Source: Unio delphinus
Taxonomy: Eukaryota > Mollusca > Bivalvia > Unionida > Unionidae
Length of the DNA stretch: 64,000 nt
Assembly (NCBI GenBank): GCA_029339505.1
Contig: JAQISU010000041.1
Location: 9,975,001 to 10,039,000, forward strand
Reading direction: 5' to 3'
Shown here: positions 26,388 through 39,232 of the stretch, in pieces
How positions within the stretch are numbered: position 1 is the first letter of the stretch
Layout of the letters: each line of letters starts with the position of its first letter
Notes under the pieces: model-generated
Databases searched by the model: none
What the model was told of the DNA's origin: nothing
The model's input: the letters and a program-made list of their open reading frames with translations, nothing else
Position numbers and translations under genes: made by a program

Positions 26388-29334
26388 TAATAATAATAAA
26401 AATTATAATATAATAATAATATTATTATTATTATTAATAGTTTAAATAATAATTATAATAAAATAATAATAATGATAGATTAAATAATACTAATATCCAA
26501 TTTGAAAAGATGAAGTGTAATTTAATTTTAATATTAATATTAACAAATCTTTATTTTACTTACAGAAAGCCTCCTACCTGAACATAAAACATATGTAACA
26601 GACGCACTGTCCCAAAACGCATTCGTCCTTAAAACATGGACATACAGAGGTTCCTCTTTGATCGTCACAGTTACAAAGGAAAATAAAACGCTTTTTAGCA
26701 AGCTTTCTGATGGTGTTTCTATCATAGAGCAGGAAAATCGACTATTTATAAAGCACAACAATAGTAGAGAAGAAGTATCCTTATTATTAAACAATGTTAA
26801 TAGAGATGATGAAGGTGTATATCAAATTTCTTCAGTAATATTCCACAAGACAGCTAAAGAGCTCGATCGAATTTCCGAAACATGGAATGTCCAACTAAAC
26901 GTTCTAGGTAAGGAAGCAATCCATTATGATGCATGTAATTTATGCGTATGTTCAGGTATTTTGACAAAACCCTAGTGATACCAAAACATAAATATATTTC
27001 TCAAGAAGATATGGAATCTCTATGAAGAATACTGAGGCTTTTTGCATGGGATGGAAATGCTAAATAACGCAGGGTATGTGCGTGCTTGTACGTGTGTCAT
27101 ACATTTTTTGTAGGACGTGGAATGTTTTCTTCTTTCATCATAAATCCTGCAACATTATAGAACTTGAACATACGTCACAGATTGAGAATGCAGGTATGAT
27201 TGATCAATATACTTAGTGTAAATACTTCATCCAATACCTATTCTGGAATAACTTTTAAAATAGTAGCTATTTCTTTCAGATATTCTCAAGATCATTCATT
27301 CACACAAATGTATGATTAATAAACCTACATTGACATTTTAAACATTGTTTTTAAGCTAATAGTGAAGTTAAATTATTTTGCTCAGAACCGAGTGAAATAA
27401 AACAAGGCTGTGCTGGAGAGACCATACTGATCAAAGAATTTCTACAAGAATCGATATTCTTTCCTCGTTTATACCACAATGATCAGCTTATTGCAGTCTT
27501 GAGGGGCTCTGACTGTGATGTGAGTACTAATTCACCGTTTTATGGCCGAATAAGATGTTCAAAAGACACGGACAAAAACACAACCAGAATTGAAATAAAT
27601 CACGTTACAGAGAATGACACTGGACTCTACACAGTGGAAGCAGAAGGCAGTTTGACACAACGATGCTTCCTAAATATTACAGGTAATGTTACAAATATAA
27701 AGTAAACCCAATGTAATATACAATCAATGTGCTTATCTTTAAACAAGGTGTAACCTTAAAGTTCATGAGCATTTAAAGTTCTACACACAATACATAGCTC
27801 TATCGTTAAATTAGGCTATCACCCAAAACCGTCTAGTTTAAAAGAAACATAATATTTGAAATTACGATGTTGATTCATTTGTGTTTGATCCGACGACAAA
27901 GTATATAATGGGCAAATGAAATAAAGCGAGAAGGACGTGAATTTTTAGTCCTCATTGTTATTATTATTAGTATTATTTATTAACCGACATATACCACCGG
28001 TACGAGTAGGCGTAATTATTACACAATGCCATACATCAACAATTTTAATTCAATCATACCATCTATCAACCAAATCGAGAGATACAATGCAAACTTTTTT
28101 TGTATTGGGACAGTTTACAGTTGTGTTATCTTGTTTCTCATCAGCTCAATCAAATCTAAGCATAATTTTGGGATTAATAAATGAGATGATTTCCATGATA
28201 CATTTATAAAATTTATTACAGGTACATTCACAAATTGTGAAAGTGAAATGACTATTGTAACTCCTCCAGACCGTTTTGACGAAAATAACTCACACCAGCC
28301 GAGCAATATAACATTATCAACAACAATACTTTCAGGTACAGCCATGAATCGGGCCAGTTCGCGTGAGCATATTTTGTGATATGTAACAATTATTTGTGAC
28401 TTCATTCTAGAAATTTATTAGACAAACATATCGCCAATCATCTGTGACTTCATTCTTGAAATTTATTTGAGAATGCATTAACAGAAGTAATTATTTCAGG
28501 CATTTTTTCTTGATATAGATTAAAAGGTTATGATGCCCTAAAACGTATCAGTTATCTATAACAATAAACGAGGTGTAAACTTCCTGTTTTCTGAAAATAT
28601 TTTACATTTTACATTTTATGTTATTAATTAACAAGTGGATGATTCACTTAGACACTGTGAACATGTGGTTTCTTGGCTTCAGAACCAGAGAAAAACCTCA
28701 AACACGATAGATCCACACTGTGAGGCTACTGACAAGCTTATTGTAGATATCCTTGTTATCCAATCCCAAAACTCTGATATTCTCCTAGAGGGAAATAATG
28801 CGTGCATTGGTCTTTGCTAAGAGAAATAATACCATCATAACAAATAAAACGTTTCTACTTGCTCAATTACGCTACAAATCAATTTCCTTTAATTCAAAAG
28901 TCATAGAGTAACAAAATTAAAAACTGATATATTCGATCCTGTTATCATATAAGTGAAAAACCTACGCCACCCCAAGTTGCTTGAAATATAGCAACCGAAA
29001 ATGAATAATGCTCTATTACATTTACCTATTTGGGTGCATTTGCTCAATTCAATATAGGTTAGAAATCAATCATTCCTACTTAGGTTAGCATTGAAACTGG
29101 TTGCAGCCATGAAAGACTTTTGTAATGCTTATCATAGAGAAATACCAAACAAAATAGTCCATCAACAAATGCAACATCTTTTCTTTCACAGCTGTATAAA
29201 ATGCAACTAAACAAAGATGTGCATTTATGCGAAGATCCTATTTTAGTTATTTTCTGCTCGCGGTTTAGTTTGAACGAGGACGAATCATATTGTTATTTTT
29301 AGTTCTTGCACTTTTTGTGCAATCCTGTGTTTTG

Positions 29335-29415
<81 letters not shown>

Positions 29416-29625
29416 TTTGTACTATATTTAATTACAGATAGTGAGCTTTCTAATATTCTTCCCATCACTACGGTAGCTGTCTTTGCCATCATATTTGGTT
29501 CCTTGATATGGATTCAGCGGAGAAATATCAAAAGTTTCAAAGCAGGTATAAATAACGTCATTTATAGAACATTTGTTTGCTCGTTTTATTATCATGATTA
29601 TTCTTATTAATATTATTATTATTAA

Positions 29626-29687
<62 letters not shown>

Positions 29688-31855
29688 GGGACATGGACAT
29701 AAAATATAATGTATTATGTGCACAATTGTAAAAACCATCAGAATGAAAACAAAATTTAATTATGATACCGCAAGTATTAAGGTTAATGTAGTACGTTTCT
29801 TATTTTCTTTGAAAATAATTTTTAAATATACTTGTGGTAATGATATATATGCCATTTTCATGCACCTTTCACATGACACATCTATGTTATGCTAGAGGCA
29901 TTATTCTCTGATAATAAAGTAACTGTATGGATGATGTTTGTACAGAAGTATGTTGTTTTCTTTGACGTATGACATGCTTGTAAACGCAAGGGTAGTGCTC
30001 AATCTCAGTTATTTCTATTCCATTGCCACTTGATTCGCCTTGCGTAAACTATTATGTTTAATATTTCCGATCTGATTAAGCAATTTCACTGATATTTGCA
30101 GTAACTACAAATTCGATTCTTTTTACTGTTCTCTAGTCCAACGCATTGTTCTAGAGACAATGGAGACAGCATCTAGTGCTGCATTTTCCACGTTACGACG
30201 ATGTTCAGATACACCTTCAAGGGTGGAGATAGGGACGAGTAATTGGAACTATCTGAGAAATACAGTTACATATCCAGCAGGAAGACACCAATATCCAACT
30301 CCAAAGGTTTCAAAGTCAAGTCATAACACATGCCACAATATGACACAACAACTGGACGATGACTATGACCATGTTACAGATACCATTTTAAAAAGATGTG
30401 AATCACGTAGCAGATCGAATAAGACGATATTGGCTGAATGTCATGAATGTCCAGGCAGTTCAATAGATGTTTGTCCGTTTCCCGCTGATGTGTTTTCTGC
30501 AACCGAACGTGAGGAACATTTTGACAGAGAAATCAGTAATGCTAATGGTCAATGTCAAGTAACTCCAAATACAGAAGCCACATATGCAGAGGTCAAGAAG
30601 TTGTCATCCATAAATAATGGTAAGAAAAGCTTATATCCTTTTTCTCCAAGCTTCCTCAAAGTAGTGATATGAAATTTAAACGAGATATTCAGTTATTTTT
30701 CTAATGTTTAAAGAAAAAATTATTCTATTTGTACAGTGTATTGCAAATGTTAATGACACAGCAGGATACATACACTGCTAAATGCATCTAAAACCTAAAT
30801 GGTTGTATCTGAGAACATATAACCTGCACCTAACTGTGTGATAGTTAATTGACATTTATTTTGAAGTCGATGCCGTAAACGTAATGATAATAGCGCTCGC
30901 AGAAACAACGGTTTCTACAGAAGCATTGTAAATATTAACTATCACCATTAATAATTAGTAATAACAAAATGTCAATATTTCGTGCATGATATATTTCCTT
31001 TCCTTACACTTCTATATTTTCTTCATCCTTTCGTTTCTTACTTTCTGATTTCTTTGATTTCTTCACCGCTAATTTTACTTAATTAAATAATTATATCTTT
31101 CTTGTAGTAAAGTCTGAGGATTCTTGCAAGGATGAATATGAGTTGGTTGATTTTTCACATTTTGATAAACCCATTAATGGAGTCCAAGACGTAGAACTTG
31201 CTTTACGTCGGGGACCCCAAACCCAACTTTTGTGGGTAGGTATGGTTAAGAATTATAGAGAATTGAAACATTTTAAACAAAATATCTACACTATAATTAG
31301 AAAATATATATCTATTATACATCTATTTATTTCTTAAATCATTAGGAAATGTAGTGAAACAAACTTAGTTGCTTAAATATATACGTTTATCTTAAATCTC
31401 GTTATATCGAAGAACATAGATCTTCGACATATGGGGATTCGAAACGACGAATGTTAAATAGATGTATTTAATGTTATTACTGGCATATCAACATTAATTT
31501 TTGACTTGGACCCTGGCACGAAAGTCGAAGAGGCCAACTCAATATTTGCAAATGTTATTAACAATGCGTCTGCAGAAAACGTCATGGTAAGCAAATATTT
31601 TTCTCATTATCTTAAATACGAATAAAGAGACATGGTTCTCTTAGGACATATGAGTCGGTCAGGATGTATATAACTTTGAAAGCCAAAGTGATAGGTCTAC
31701 AATACTCACACAATTAAAAAGTAACAAACTTATAATTAACGTATCTCAGTCCTGTATCAATGCCAGATGTGACCTCTGTGTATATCGTTTTGCAGAGTTA
31801 TGACGAGGAAAAAGACTTTAGTGATAGAAAAGAGAGTAAAAACCATGAATTGTAA
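25074..31855 (+). CDS. IgSF type I receptor with YxxV tail motifs, nine-exon model
   Basis: A cell-surface receptor is predicted from nine exons: 25,074-25,134; 26,566-26,907; 27,386-27,682; 28,222-28,362; 29,438-29,545; 30,137-30,619; 31,108-31,239; 31,462-31,586; 31,796-31,855. All have GT-AG borders, and phases agree throughout (phase 1 up to the seventh exon), giving 582 codons plus a stop. Order of parts: signal peptide (WIFAFCLPTFAVF), Ig-like domain 1 (RDDEGVYQIS, no clear disulphide pair), Ig-like domain 2 (NDTGLYTVE, several cysteines), Ser/Thr stalk, transmembrane span, long cytoplasmic tail. The tail has YDHV, YAEV and YELV tyrosine motifs typical of SH2-binding tails, though none strictly fits the ITIM position -2 rule. 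AATAAA lies near 32,088. The ligand is unknown; immune or cell-recognition roles are inference. It is a paralogue of the broken copy at 6-12 kb. Confidence 0.75.
26345..26410. repeat. (AAT)n microsatellite
   Basis: An AAT/ATA-rich tract just upstream of the second IgSF exon, continuing as imperfect AT-rich repeat to about 26,480. Confidence 0.9.
26566..26907 (+). CDS. IgSF gene exon 2: Ig-like domain 1
   Basis: This 342-bp symmetric phase-1 exon lies between TTACTTACAG and GTAAGG. It encodes a V-like fold with LSDGVSIIEQENRLFI and the F-strand hallmark RDDEGVYQIS. The usual pair of Ig cysteines is not evident, which is seen in some diverged Ig domains. No copy of this exon was found in the upstream locus. 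Confidence 0.7.
27386..27682 (+). CDS. IgSF gene exon 3: Ig-like domain 2
   Basis: This 297-bp symmetric phase-1 exon encodes PSEIKQGCAGE, then GSDCDVSTNSPF, GRIRCSKD and TENDTGLYTVEAE, closing with CFLNIT. The D-x-G-x-Y signature and paired cysteines identify an Ig-fold domain. It aligns without indels to the damaged exon at 6,818-7,114. Confidence 0.75.
28222..28362 (+). CDS. IgSF gene exon 4: stalk
   Basis: A 141-bp phase 1-1 exon between ATTACAG and GTGAGC, rich in Ser, Thr and Asn with N-x-T/S sites (QPSNITLSTT). Same length as its paralogue at 9,656-9,796. Confidence 0.7.
29337..29411. repeat. (TA)n microsatellite
   Basis: About 74 bp of TA in the intron just before the transmembrane exon. 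Confidence 0.95.
29438..29545 (+). CDS. IgSF gene exon 5: transmembrane segment
   Basis: A 108-bp phase 1-1 exon encoding SELSNILP, a hydrophobic span TTVAVFAIIFGSLIW and basic stop-transfer residues (IQRRNIK). It anchors the receptor with the Ig domains outside. Confidence 0.75.
29630..29683. repeat. (TA)n microsatellite
   Basis: About 53 bp of TA in the intron after the transmembrane exon. Confidence 0.95.
30137..30619 (+). CDS. IgSF gene exon 6: main cytoplasmic exon
   Basis: This 483-bp phase 1-1 exon lies between CTCTAG and GTAAGA and has no stops. It carries tyrosine motifs DDYDHVTDT and ATYAEVKKL, several cysteines and a polar, low-complexity composition as expected for a disordered signalling tail. 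Confidence 0.7.
31108..31239 (+). CDS. IgSF gene exon 7: tail with YELV motif
   Basis: The exon starts after CTTGTAG in phase 1 and contains DEYELVDFS, matching DGYELVDNS of the upstream copy. Two donors are possible: GTAGGT at 31,236 and GTATGG at 31,240. Only the second keeps frame with the next exon, so I chose 31,239 as the end. Confidence 0.65.
31462..31586 (+). CDS. IgSF gene exon 8: tail
   Basis: Phase 1 in, phase 0 out, ending at ATG|GTAAGC. It encodes an acidic segment (DLDPGTKVEEANSIF). The acceptor (AAATAG) is weak, so this exon is less certain than its neighbours. Confidence 0.5.
31796..31855 (+). CDS. IgSF gene exon 9: terminal exon
   Basis: It follows TTTTGCAG in phase 0 and encodes a short, highly charged end (SYDEEKDFSDRK) closed by TAA. 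A second candidate terminal exon after TTTTCAG at about 32,254-32,360 is open for 35 codons with a stop and could be an alternative 3' end. Confidence 0.5.
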   Translation, partial: SYDEEKDFSDRKESKNHEL

Positions 31856-34800
31856 AATGGAGGAGCAAGGAGAGGAAATAGCATTGAATGGTAGAAAGAA
31901 GTAGCAATGAGAGCAGAACACGATTCATGTCATTGTGTGCAAGGTGAATTTGCCATTTCAATTTATCAAAGATATAATTTATTGTCTGCTTTATTTTTAT
32001 TCTTTCGCATTGCTATTCCAAGTGTAAAAGAATACGTTTTATTGTGTGCAATACGTATTGGTTTCTGTGGAAATAAGACTTGTATCCAAATAAAAAATGC
32101 TGATAATATCTCGTAATGTAGCAAGATAGCAATTAACATTGCTCTACTAATTAATTAGAAGCATTTTAGTACTAGAAGACTAACATGACATAATTGTGAT
32201 TGTTGGACGGTTTCAAATAAATGATTTTTTAAAAGACATTTTGCATTTTCAGGACATTTTAGAAACGAAATTATTTAAAGAGGCACAGGAACATCGGCAC
32301 GGAGTACCTTTAATTGTTGGTGCACAATACGTGAAAGACGTATTCATTTTTATGATTTGAAAATCATTTTATTTTTACTTTTTAAATATTACAAAACTCG
32401 ATCTACTTCAATGCAAAATATGTTGTTTTATATTTTGTTGGTTAGAATGTATCCTATTATTTTAATTTTTAAAACAACAATAACCCCATTCTATGTATTT
32501 TTCAATTAGTTACTACAGAACAAATTTGACGAAGTTTGTCTTTTATTGTATATCATGTAATGTACATTCACCGTCGTTTTTAATTGAATATGTAATGTGA
32601 CCTACAGAAGCAAACAATTATATACATGTTATCTTCAAAGTAACTAACATTGAAATATATTGAACTAAATAAACATACAGCTTAAACAGTCACACGGTAC
32701 ATATTATCAGCGATCTTTTAAAGACCGAAAGAATGAACCGTGTCGTGAAGCAACTATTTATTACATATAATTTTTAAATAAAATGTAGTTTTCCAATATT
32801 GTCTTTGCAGTTTTGTCTTAGATTATTTTTGTGCGAATATTAAAGTAATGGAACGAACCAATGACCGTCGTTTTAATGCTTTGTTTGAAACCATAACATA
32901 AAATGGCCGACGTGTTCTTAAAAATATAATAGTAATTATATTTTAGTTCATATTTGTATCACACTGATTCATTTTTGTGACATTAGATGTCAATACTGCC
33001 AGGGTCATTAGTAATCGTGTACTTAAACAAAGAAACAATAGACTCTATCTTGGTTTCTGGTCTAGAACAGTTAATGTTTTAAAAATAATATAGATATAAC
33101 ACAAACAGAAAGTTTGATTTGTATCACATTTATCGGATGGCATCATTCTGAACGTGATTCATATGTTATGACATTAGAATTGACCATAAATAAATTCTCT
33201 TAAGACATATTTATATGTCAGTACTGTCAGGGCCATTCGTAATCGTGTAATTAAAGTATGCTACATGTAAATACCTCAACGCAGCAACTTAAAACCAAAT
33301 CAATTAGACATTCTTCTCACTTCGCCATTTTCTTTCCATGGTCTTTTCAGTGATCGTATCATTGTTGGGGAAAGTAAGTACATAAATGGCATTGCCTAAA
33401 GGTAGAAGATTTTATTTCCAGATACATTTTGTGTCTAAATAATACCACAACACCCATATATTAACATCTTAGAACGGGAACGTATACGTGTATAGATCCG
33501 ACAATGTTTTATCATTATTTGTTGTTGGTTTGTGCTTGGAAAGTCTTTCATAACATTCTTTGCATGGCCACTTCCCAATTTCTCTAAAGAACTTTAACTA
33601 TACCATCGATCAGCCAGTTTCACGTTCAAATTTACATAATGCCGACTTTACCAAGTGCAAAACACTTTGCAACACTATATTTAGCACACTTGTCTTTATA
33701 CACTTCAATGATCCAGTTCAACATTTTACATTAATTTTATCCCAGACTGTCGAAAACTCAATTCCCATTTCATCGTCTAACTTGATAGAACTAAAACACA
33801 GTGTTTCACGAAAGGGGTAAGGAATAATAGACAACTCCGCTAAGCTATGAGACAATTTAAAAACCTCACAACCTCCACCGAACATTTAAACATATCCAAC
33901 ATAGATCACCGACGAACGAAAGAATGCAAGTGAGCATCGTAAGAAAACTTCATACTCTCCATTCCGTATAACGAAAGCATAGGAAACGATCAGAAAAAAT
34001 ACATGGCAGGGAAAACTATACTCAATCCGACATCGATCAATGAAAAATATTAACTTAAATTCCAAATACACCGTACATACATGCTACCAGTTTTTCAAAC
34101 AATGCATCATTCCTTAATTGTTCTTTAATTGTTCACTGGAGTTTTGAAAGCAAAAATGTCAAACGAAAGTATATTGAACAGACAGAAAATACGCGTGGCC
34201 TTTGAGAATTTTACGTGTATTGAACCCAAAAGTTCGGTCAATATTTAGTGAAAACGATGCTTAAATATCTCGCTAAAAACTTCACGAGGGTAGGTCTCCA
34301 TCTTCATGCTTTAATATTCAGTCTCCCAAATTGGATTTTGAAAAGATTGGAACCGGTAATATTCTGGCTTAATCATGAAATCAAAATAGTGTTCGTGTAA
34401 TTTCAAAATGTATGCTGTAACATTATTTGAAGTAACAATGCATAACGAAAAGGCGTCTTCTTCATTTTACAAAACTGGAATAATTTACACAAACATATTA
34501 CGTATTGAAATAAAAAAGTTACATATATATTTGTTCCTGTCTCTAATACAAACTTAAAAAGTGCACTGCCCTATATGATACAGACGTAAGTGTTTGCATT
34601 AAAACAACAGACTGAACCTAAAGTGTCAACTATGGTCTTTTACATCGATTGATGTAACAGATGACCTAATTACACGTTGTCCACTGTGACATCTGCAATA
34701 CACGCCAAGGCAACACTGAATGGAATCAAATTTGTATGGACGCACGAGATCGTTTATTGTAAGATTTATTAACCTTCATACAATTTAATGATGGATTTAA

Positions 34801-37800
34801 CATTTCAGTCTTTGGACGTTAATATAGCTGAAAATGCAACTCATTCTTCAAATCGTTTACTTAACCTCCATCGGAAATGTATGCATGTGTATCATAGGTC
34901 TCATGTTTTATTAAACGAAAAACACGATTTAGGAATCGAAGCGTGAAGGTAAGGCAATTCATTTCACTAACATGTATGATATCATTATTTATTCTTATAT
35001 TTAGATATATAATGTCAGCTTTTCTGAAAAACAAACGAAGATCTCCAACCCATTTCTTATTATATATTACTTCGTTAAAATGTCACGACACTTATTGACT
35101 CAATTATTCAAAGAGAATCACGATATGCTTATCAAAACATTATATATGTTCTAAAGATAATCACAACGACTAACTATCTCCACCCCGAAATATCTAAATG
35201 ATCGTCGCTTTAATTATTGTTACATAGGATCAAGTCTTGAATGCATGTATACTATTATATGATGTTCAAATCAAATACATTAATAAGAATATTGCAAAGT
35301 TTTCTGGTCTAAACAATGTTAAATTGCTTTACATGCTGCACTGATATAAGACAATGTTATAAACACTCATGCACTATGGGCACTCACCAACATGCATACA
35401 ACAAAATCTTGAACGTCTGCCAATTTTATTTACAATTTGCATGATATAAATTCAACCAGTTGCGATTTAGTCACCAAAATGTTCATTTTGTGTGCATACG
35501 GAATGGGGTGGGAGTATAGAAAATTATCTTGCTCGCTTATTATCTGGCACAGGAAAGACCTCATTCTTCTTATTATTATTAGTAGAAGTAGTAGTAGTAG
35601 TATAGCGTCGTATTTATAATCCAACGGTGACGGATTCGATACCTTTCAAAGCCAGAGCTAGAGTCGATTACCTCTGCCTCTTTATGTCGGTGGGAAGGGC
35701 ACTTAGTTTCCATTTCGTCGTCATTTTTTTTAAAAGAGCAGTTAACCTCCCTGCTCACTCCCCAACAAGGCCATTCTCACTAAAGTTTTTACTTAATATG
35801 TAGTAAACAGATGAATGAATCTAAAATCATACTTGTGTCCTATAGAACCCTCATACCAGTGTCAAACACTATTTTCGAGCAAGAATAGTTTAGCTCCCAA
35901 GGCATCAACATTTCTTTAATAAAAGCATGGGCAACTGTATCCCCCTCCCCCCCCTAGGTTCCAAGTACAACCTTTTATTAATGCATGGGTAATTGTATCC
36001 CTACTTTTGATAAGTCCACTCTTGCAACTTTAAGATTAATGTATTTATAAAGTTTCTCCGAAGAGAGGTATATTTTTTCAAAATCCTTTTATTGGTAGGA
36101 ACAGCAAGCACTTTTGTTTCGGGTGCGATGTATCTACATGAACCGACAACGGACTAGCATTGGCGGGACATTCTGAGCGAATTAAACTAAGAAACAATAG
36201 ACTCACTCATGGTTTCTGGTCTAGAACAGTTAATGTTGGAAAAATTATATAGATATAACAAAAACAGAAAGTTTGATTTCTGTCACATGTTGCGATTAAC
36301 TGTAAAACAACCTTCAATAGAAATTAAACAATGACATGGGTCCTAGAGGTAGTATCTTTCAACATGAAGCATTAGACCTTACTCATGTACTGTATAAACA
36401 ATACAATTATTCTTTCCACTAAATCTTGTGTTTCCTTGTCCTGTGATAAAAATGAAAATAATTAAATGTCATATAAATCATTATGTGTTGGGTTCATAGA
36501 TCACTATTGTATTTATGACCTTTATGATAATGACAGAACATTGTACATTCAACTGCAAAAAAGAGAATGTATACATTACAGAGGTGAAAATGCCTTACTG
36601 ATATTACATATTATATTATATATCATCCATTAGCTGTAGCTAATCAAGTACCGAAACATAACCAACATTACAATCAAACTCATCGGAGAATTTCGTGTAT
36701 TATTTTTATAATTGACTTTATTATTAAAGACAGCAGTGAACGCAGTTTAGTATTCATCCACGCTTCAAAAAAATGTGACGTGATTGGCTTTATTTTCAAG
36801 CATATATGTACAGGAATAGTACTTTTAGATGTTGTAATATTGTGCTATGGAAAACTGATATCATAAGATATTCTTAAACTGTTTAATGCTTTATACGTAT
36901 ACAAATTTTTAGTCATATTTTACTTTTTAATGAACTTGCTGTCGATGAACAGGATGTACTATAGAATTATATATTAGATATATTAGAATGCACGAGCTTG
37001 ATATATTTATTGGTTGACAGTTGTATACCGGTGCATCAGAACTGTAAGTTTATCGCCAAAGGAAAAGGTTATATGTAAGATTGTTAGAAGGCACGAGGCC
37101 AATGCAAGGAATATAGTAGAGAAGTCAATTTATCAAATAAAAGCGGTACAGACGTACGCATTCACGTTTTAACCCAAAAGCACTTAAATAGAACATGTAA
37201 TTATTTTTAGCCTCATTGTCGTTCTTATCTTGTGCATCCTTGTATCTCATCACCTAGTAATGAATACATAGGAAGTCTAATGTTCATATATATTATAGGT
37301 CGTCACTGTACCATTATCATTTAATCTGTAATAATACATGACTCTTCAAATCTATCGTATTTTGAAAAAGGTGACAATTTACGCGTATCAACAGTGCTGC
37401 AGAAAAGGCATTGGCCTCATAAGATGTTGCTATAAAATGCCAATGCCTATAAATGAGACATAAAGCTTTGTTTTCATTTATTATATATTGATCACTGAAT
37501 ATTTTTTTAAAATAAATTATTTTAAGAGTATTTCACATGAATTTGTATTGAACTTGAGCGCATCCTAAAAGTTTGATTACCACCGTGTCTAAAACCAAAC
37601 TAATGGTTTTGAACATACCTTCGATGTCATATTACGATAAACTGTAATTAAGCACCCATATATTTTCCAATGTCATTTATTAAACTAAGAAATCATTTTA
37701 TATCACAACAACACCTGAAATGCATGACATTTTAGTACGTCGTATCAATAATTGTGCACGCACGCACACACACACACAGACACACACATGAGTACGTAAC

Positions 37801-39000
37801 CAGCATTATGGCGACACATGTCACAGAGCAGCATTAGGGTGACAGAATTACATCATGTTGTGTTATTAAACTGCAGCACGTATTTGTATATGAATTCATC
37901 AAAATAATGTATAATTCCGACTATCAAGCTTAAATATTCATGTTTAAAACAGAAAATAATATTTAGAAATGAAAACACACATCTGTCGCCTTAATACCGT
38001 GTCGCCTTGTCAACACACAACTGTGATGGTCACAACAACCTTATGGCGACAGACTCTTCACACACATATTCTGTCTAGTTCAGCATTAAGGCGACATTTT
38101 TTCTAAGTGCAATTTTGTTATCCCAAACAAAATATTAAACTAAAATTATATATTAAGATGATCAGATTAATAAATATATGCCTTTTACAACTGTAATACG
38201 TATATTTATCAGCATCGCTATGGTGTTATAATCTTCACACACATATTCTGTCTAATCCAGTATTAAGCCGACAGTATTTGTAACTGTCCTATTGTTATAC
38301 CAAACAAAACAAAGGAATACAATTACAGTATATTTTCAGATTATCAAAATCATAAATATATGCCTTTAAAACTCAACGTCTGCTCATCCATTTCCAAACG
38401 TGTTTATTTTTTTATTTTTAAAAAAAATCTCATAGGCAGTTAATACACTATAAGACCGAAGCTGCACTATTGTTTTCAATCCACAATATTTTTTAATTCC
38501 TCCTAAAAGTGTGTGTTTATAAAAGATTTTGTACCAATGAGTAGATGAAAACAATACCCCTCCCATCCCATATATTGAAGTGTCCTCAATTAGAAATATG
38601 CTTCAATTGAGCTAATAACCGGCATTTTTAATCGGGTTGATAGAAATATATTTTAGTGCAATATGTCCATTAATCAACAAAAACAATCAAATGTACTTAT
38701 TTCATGTTCTAAAAGTTTGCTCCAATATTTATCACAGGCTGAATTAGCACATTTCTTGCAGCATCCCGCGTGATAATGAAAAGTGTCTACCGTGTATGAG
38801 CTGTATGTGTTTGTGGACATTCACATAGAAAATATAACCAGAACTCATGCTTCTTCATCTCATTGCAAGTTACAACATCACTTGAAAAGGTTAACAAAAC
38901 AAGATTTAAAAAAAAAATAGCATGTCTATTGTTGGATTTTAACTCAATTAGATAATATGAGTAATGCCATATACACGTATAGACCACTAACGTGTTTTTA
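31856..39000. other. Long intergenic region, no gene recognised
   Basis: No reading frame above about 86 codons and no protein motif is convincing. Repeats seen: a dispersed pair at about 33,020-33,130 and 36,180-36,290 (shared GAAACAATAGACTC and GGTTTCTGGTCTAG); a local duplication of about 50 bp at 32,985 and 33,205; a (CA)n tract near 37,757-37,788; a tandem array near 38,047-38,375. A possible SINE-like stretch lies at 35,625-35,820. Confidence 0.5.
38047..38375. repeat. Tandem duplication of about 185 bp
   Basis: CTTCACACACATATTCTGTC and the following sequence through AAATATATGCCTTT occurs at 38,047-38,231 and again at 38,232-38,375 with many substitutions. Related fragments with GGCGACA motifs extend upstream to about 37,800, suggesting an old satellite-like array. 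Confidence 0.6.
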
Positions 39001-39059
39001 AGGGGTGGTCTATTGCGCTTTCCGTTACGGATTACTGCCGTCTCACCTCTTTCTGCTTT

Positions 39060-39232
39060 AGTTCGAGTCTAAGATTCGGCTAATGTAGTAATGTGAGAAG
39101 GCTTGCCAGTAGCTTCTCGTGGGTCGGTGGTTCTTTCCGGGGTTTTTCCCCATGTTCTTCCTCCAATAATACTCTTCGCCATGTATAGCCTATTGCGTGC
39201 TGAAAAATGGCGTTAAACCCTAAAAAAAAAAC
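39060..39232 (+). repeat. SINE-like 3' end ending in an A-rich tail
   Basis: The sequence CTTGCCAGTAGCTTCTCGTGGGTCGG then GGGGTTTTTCCCC and GGCGTTAAACCC, closed by a poly-A run, resembles the conserved 3' portion of SINEs common in mollusc genomes. A clear pol III head is not evident, so this may be a truncated copy. Family assignment is from memory and tentative. Confidence 0.5.

Noticed and set aside
35625..35820. SINE-like sequence with GGATTCGATACC
   Set aside because: Only a B-box-like stretch is recognisable; no A box, tail or target duplication, so I do not list it as an element.
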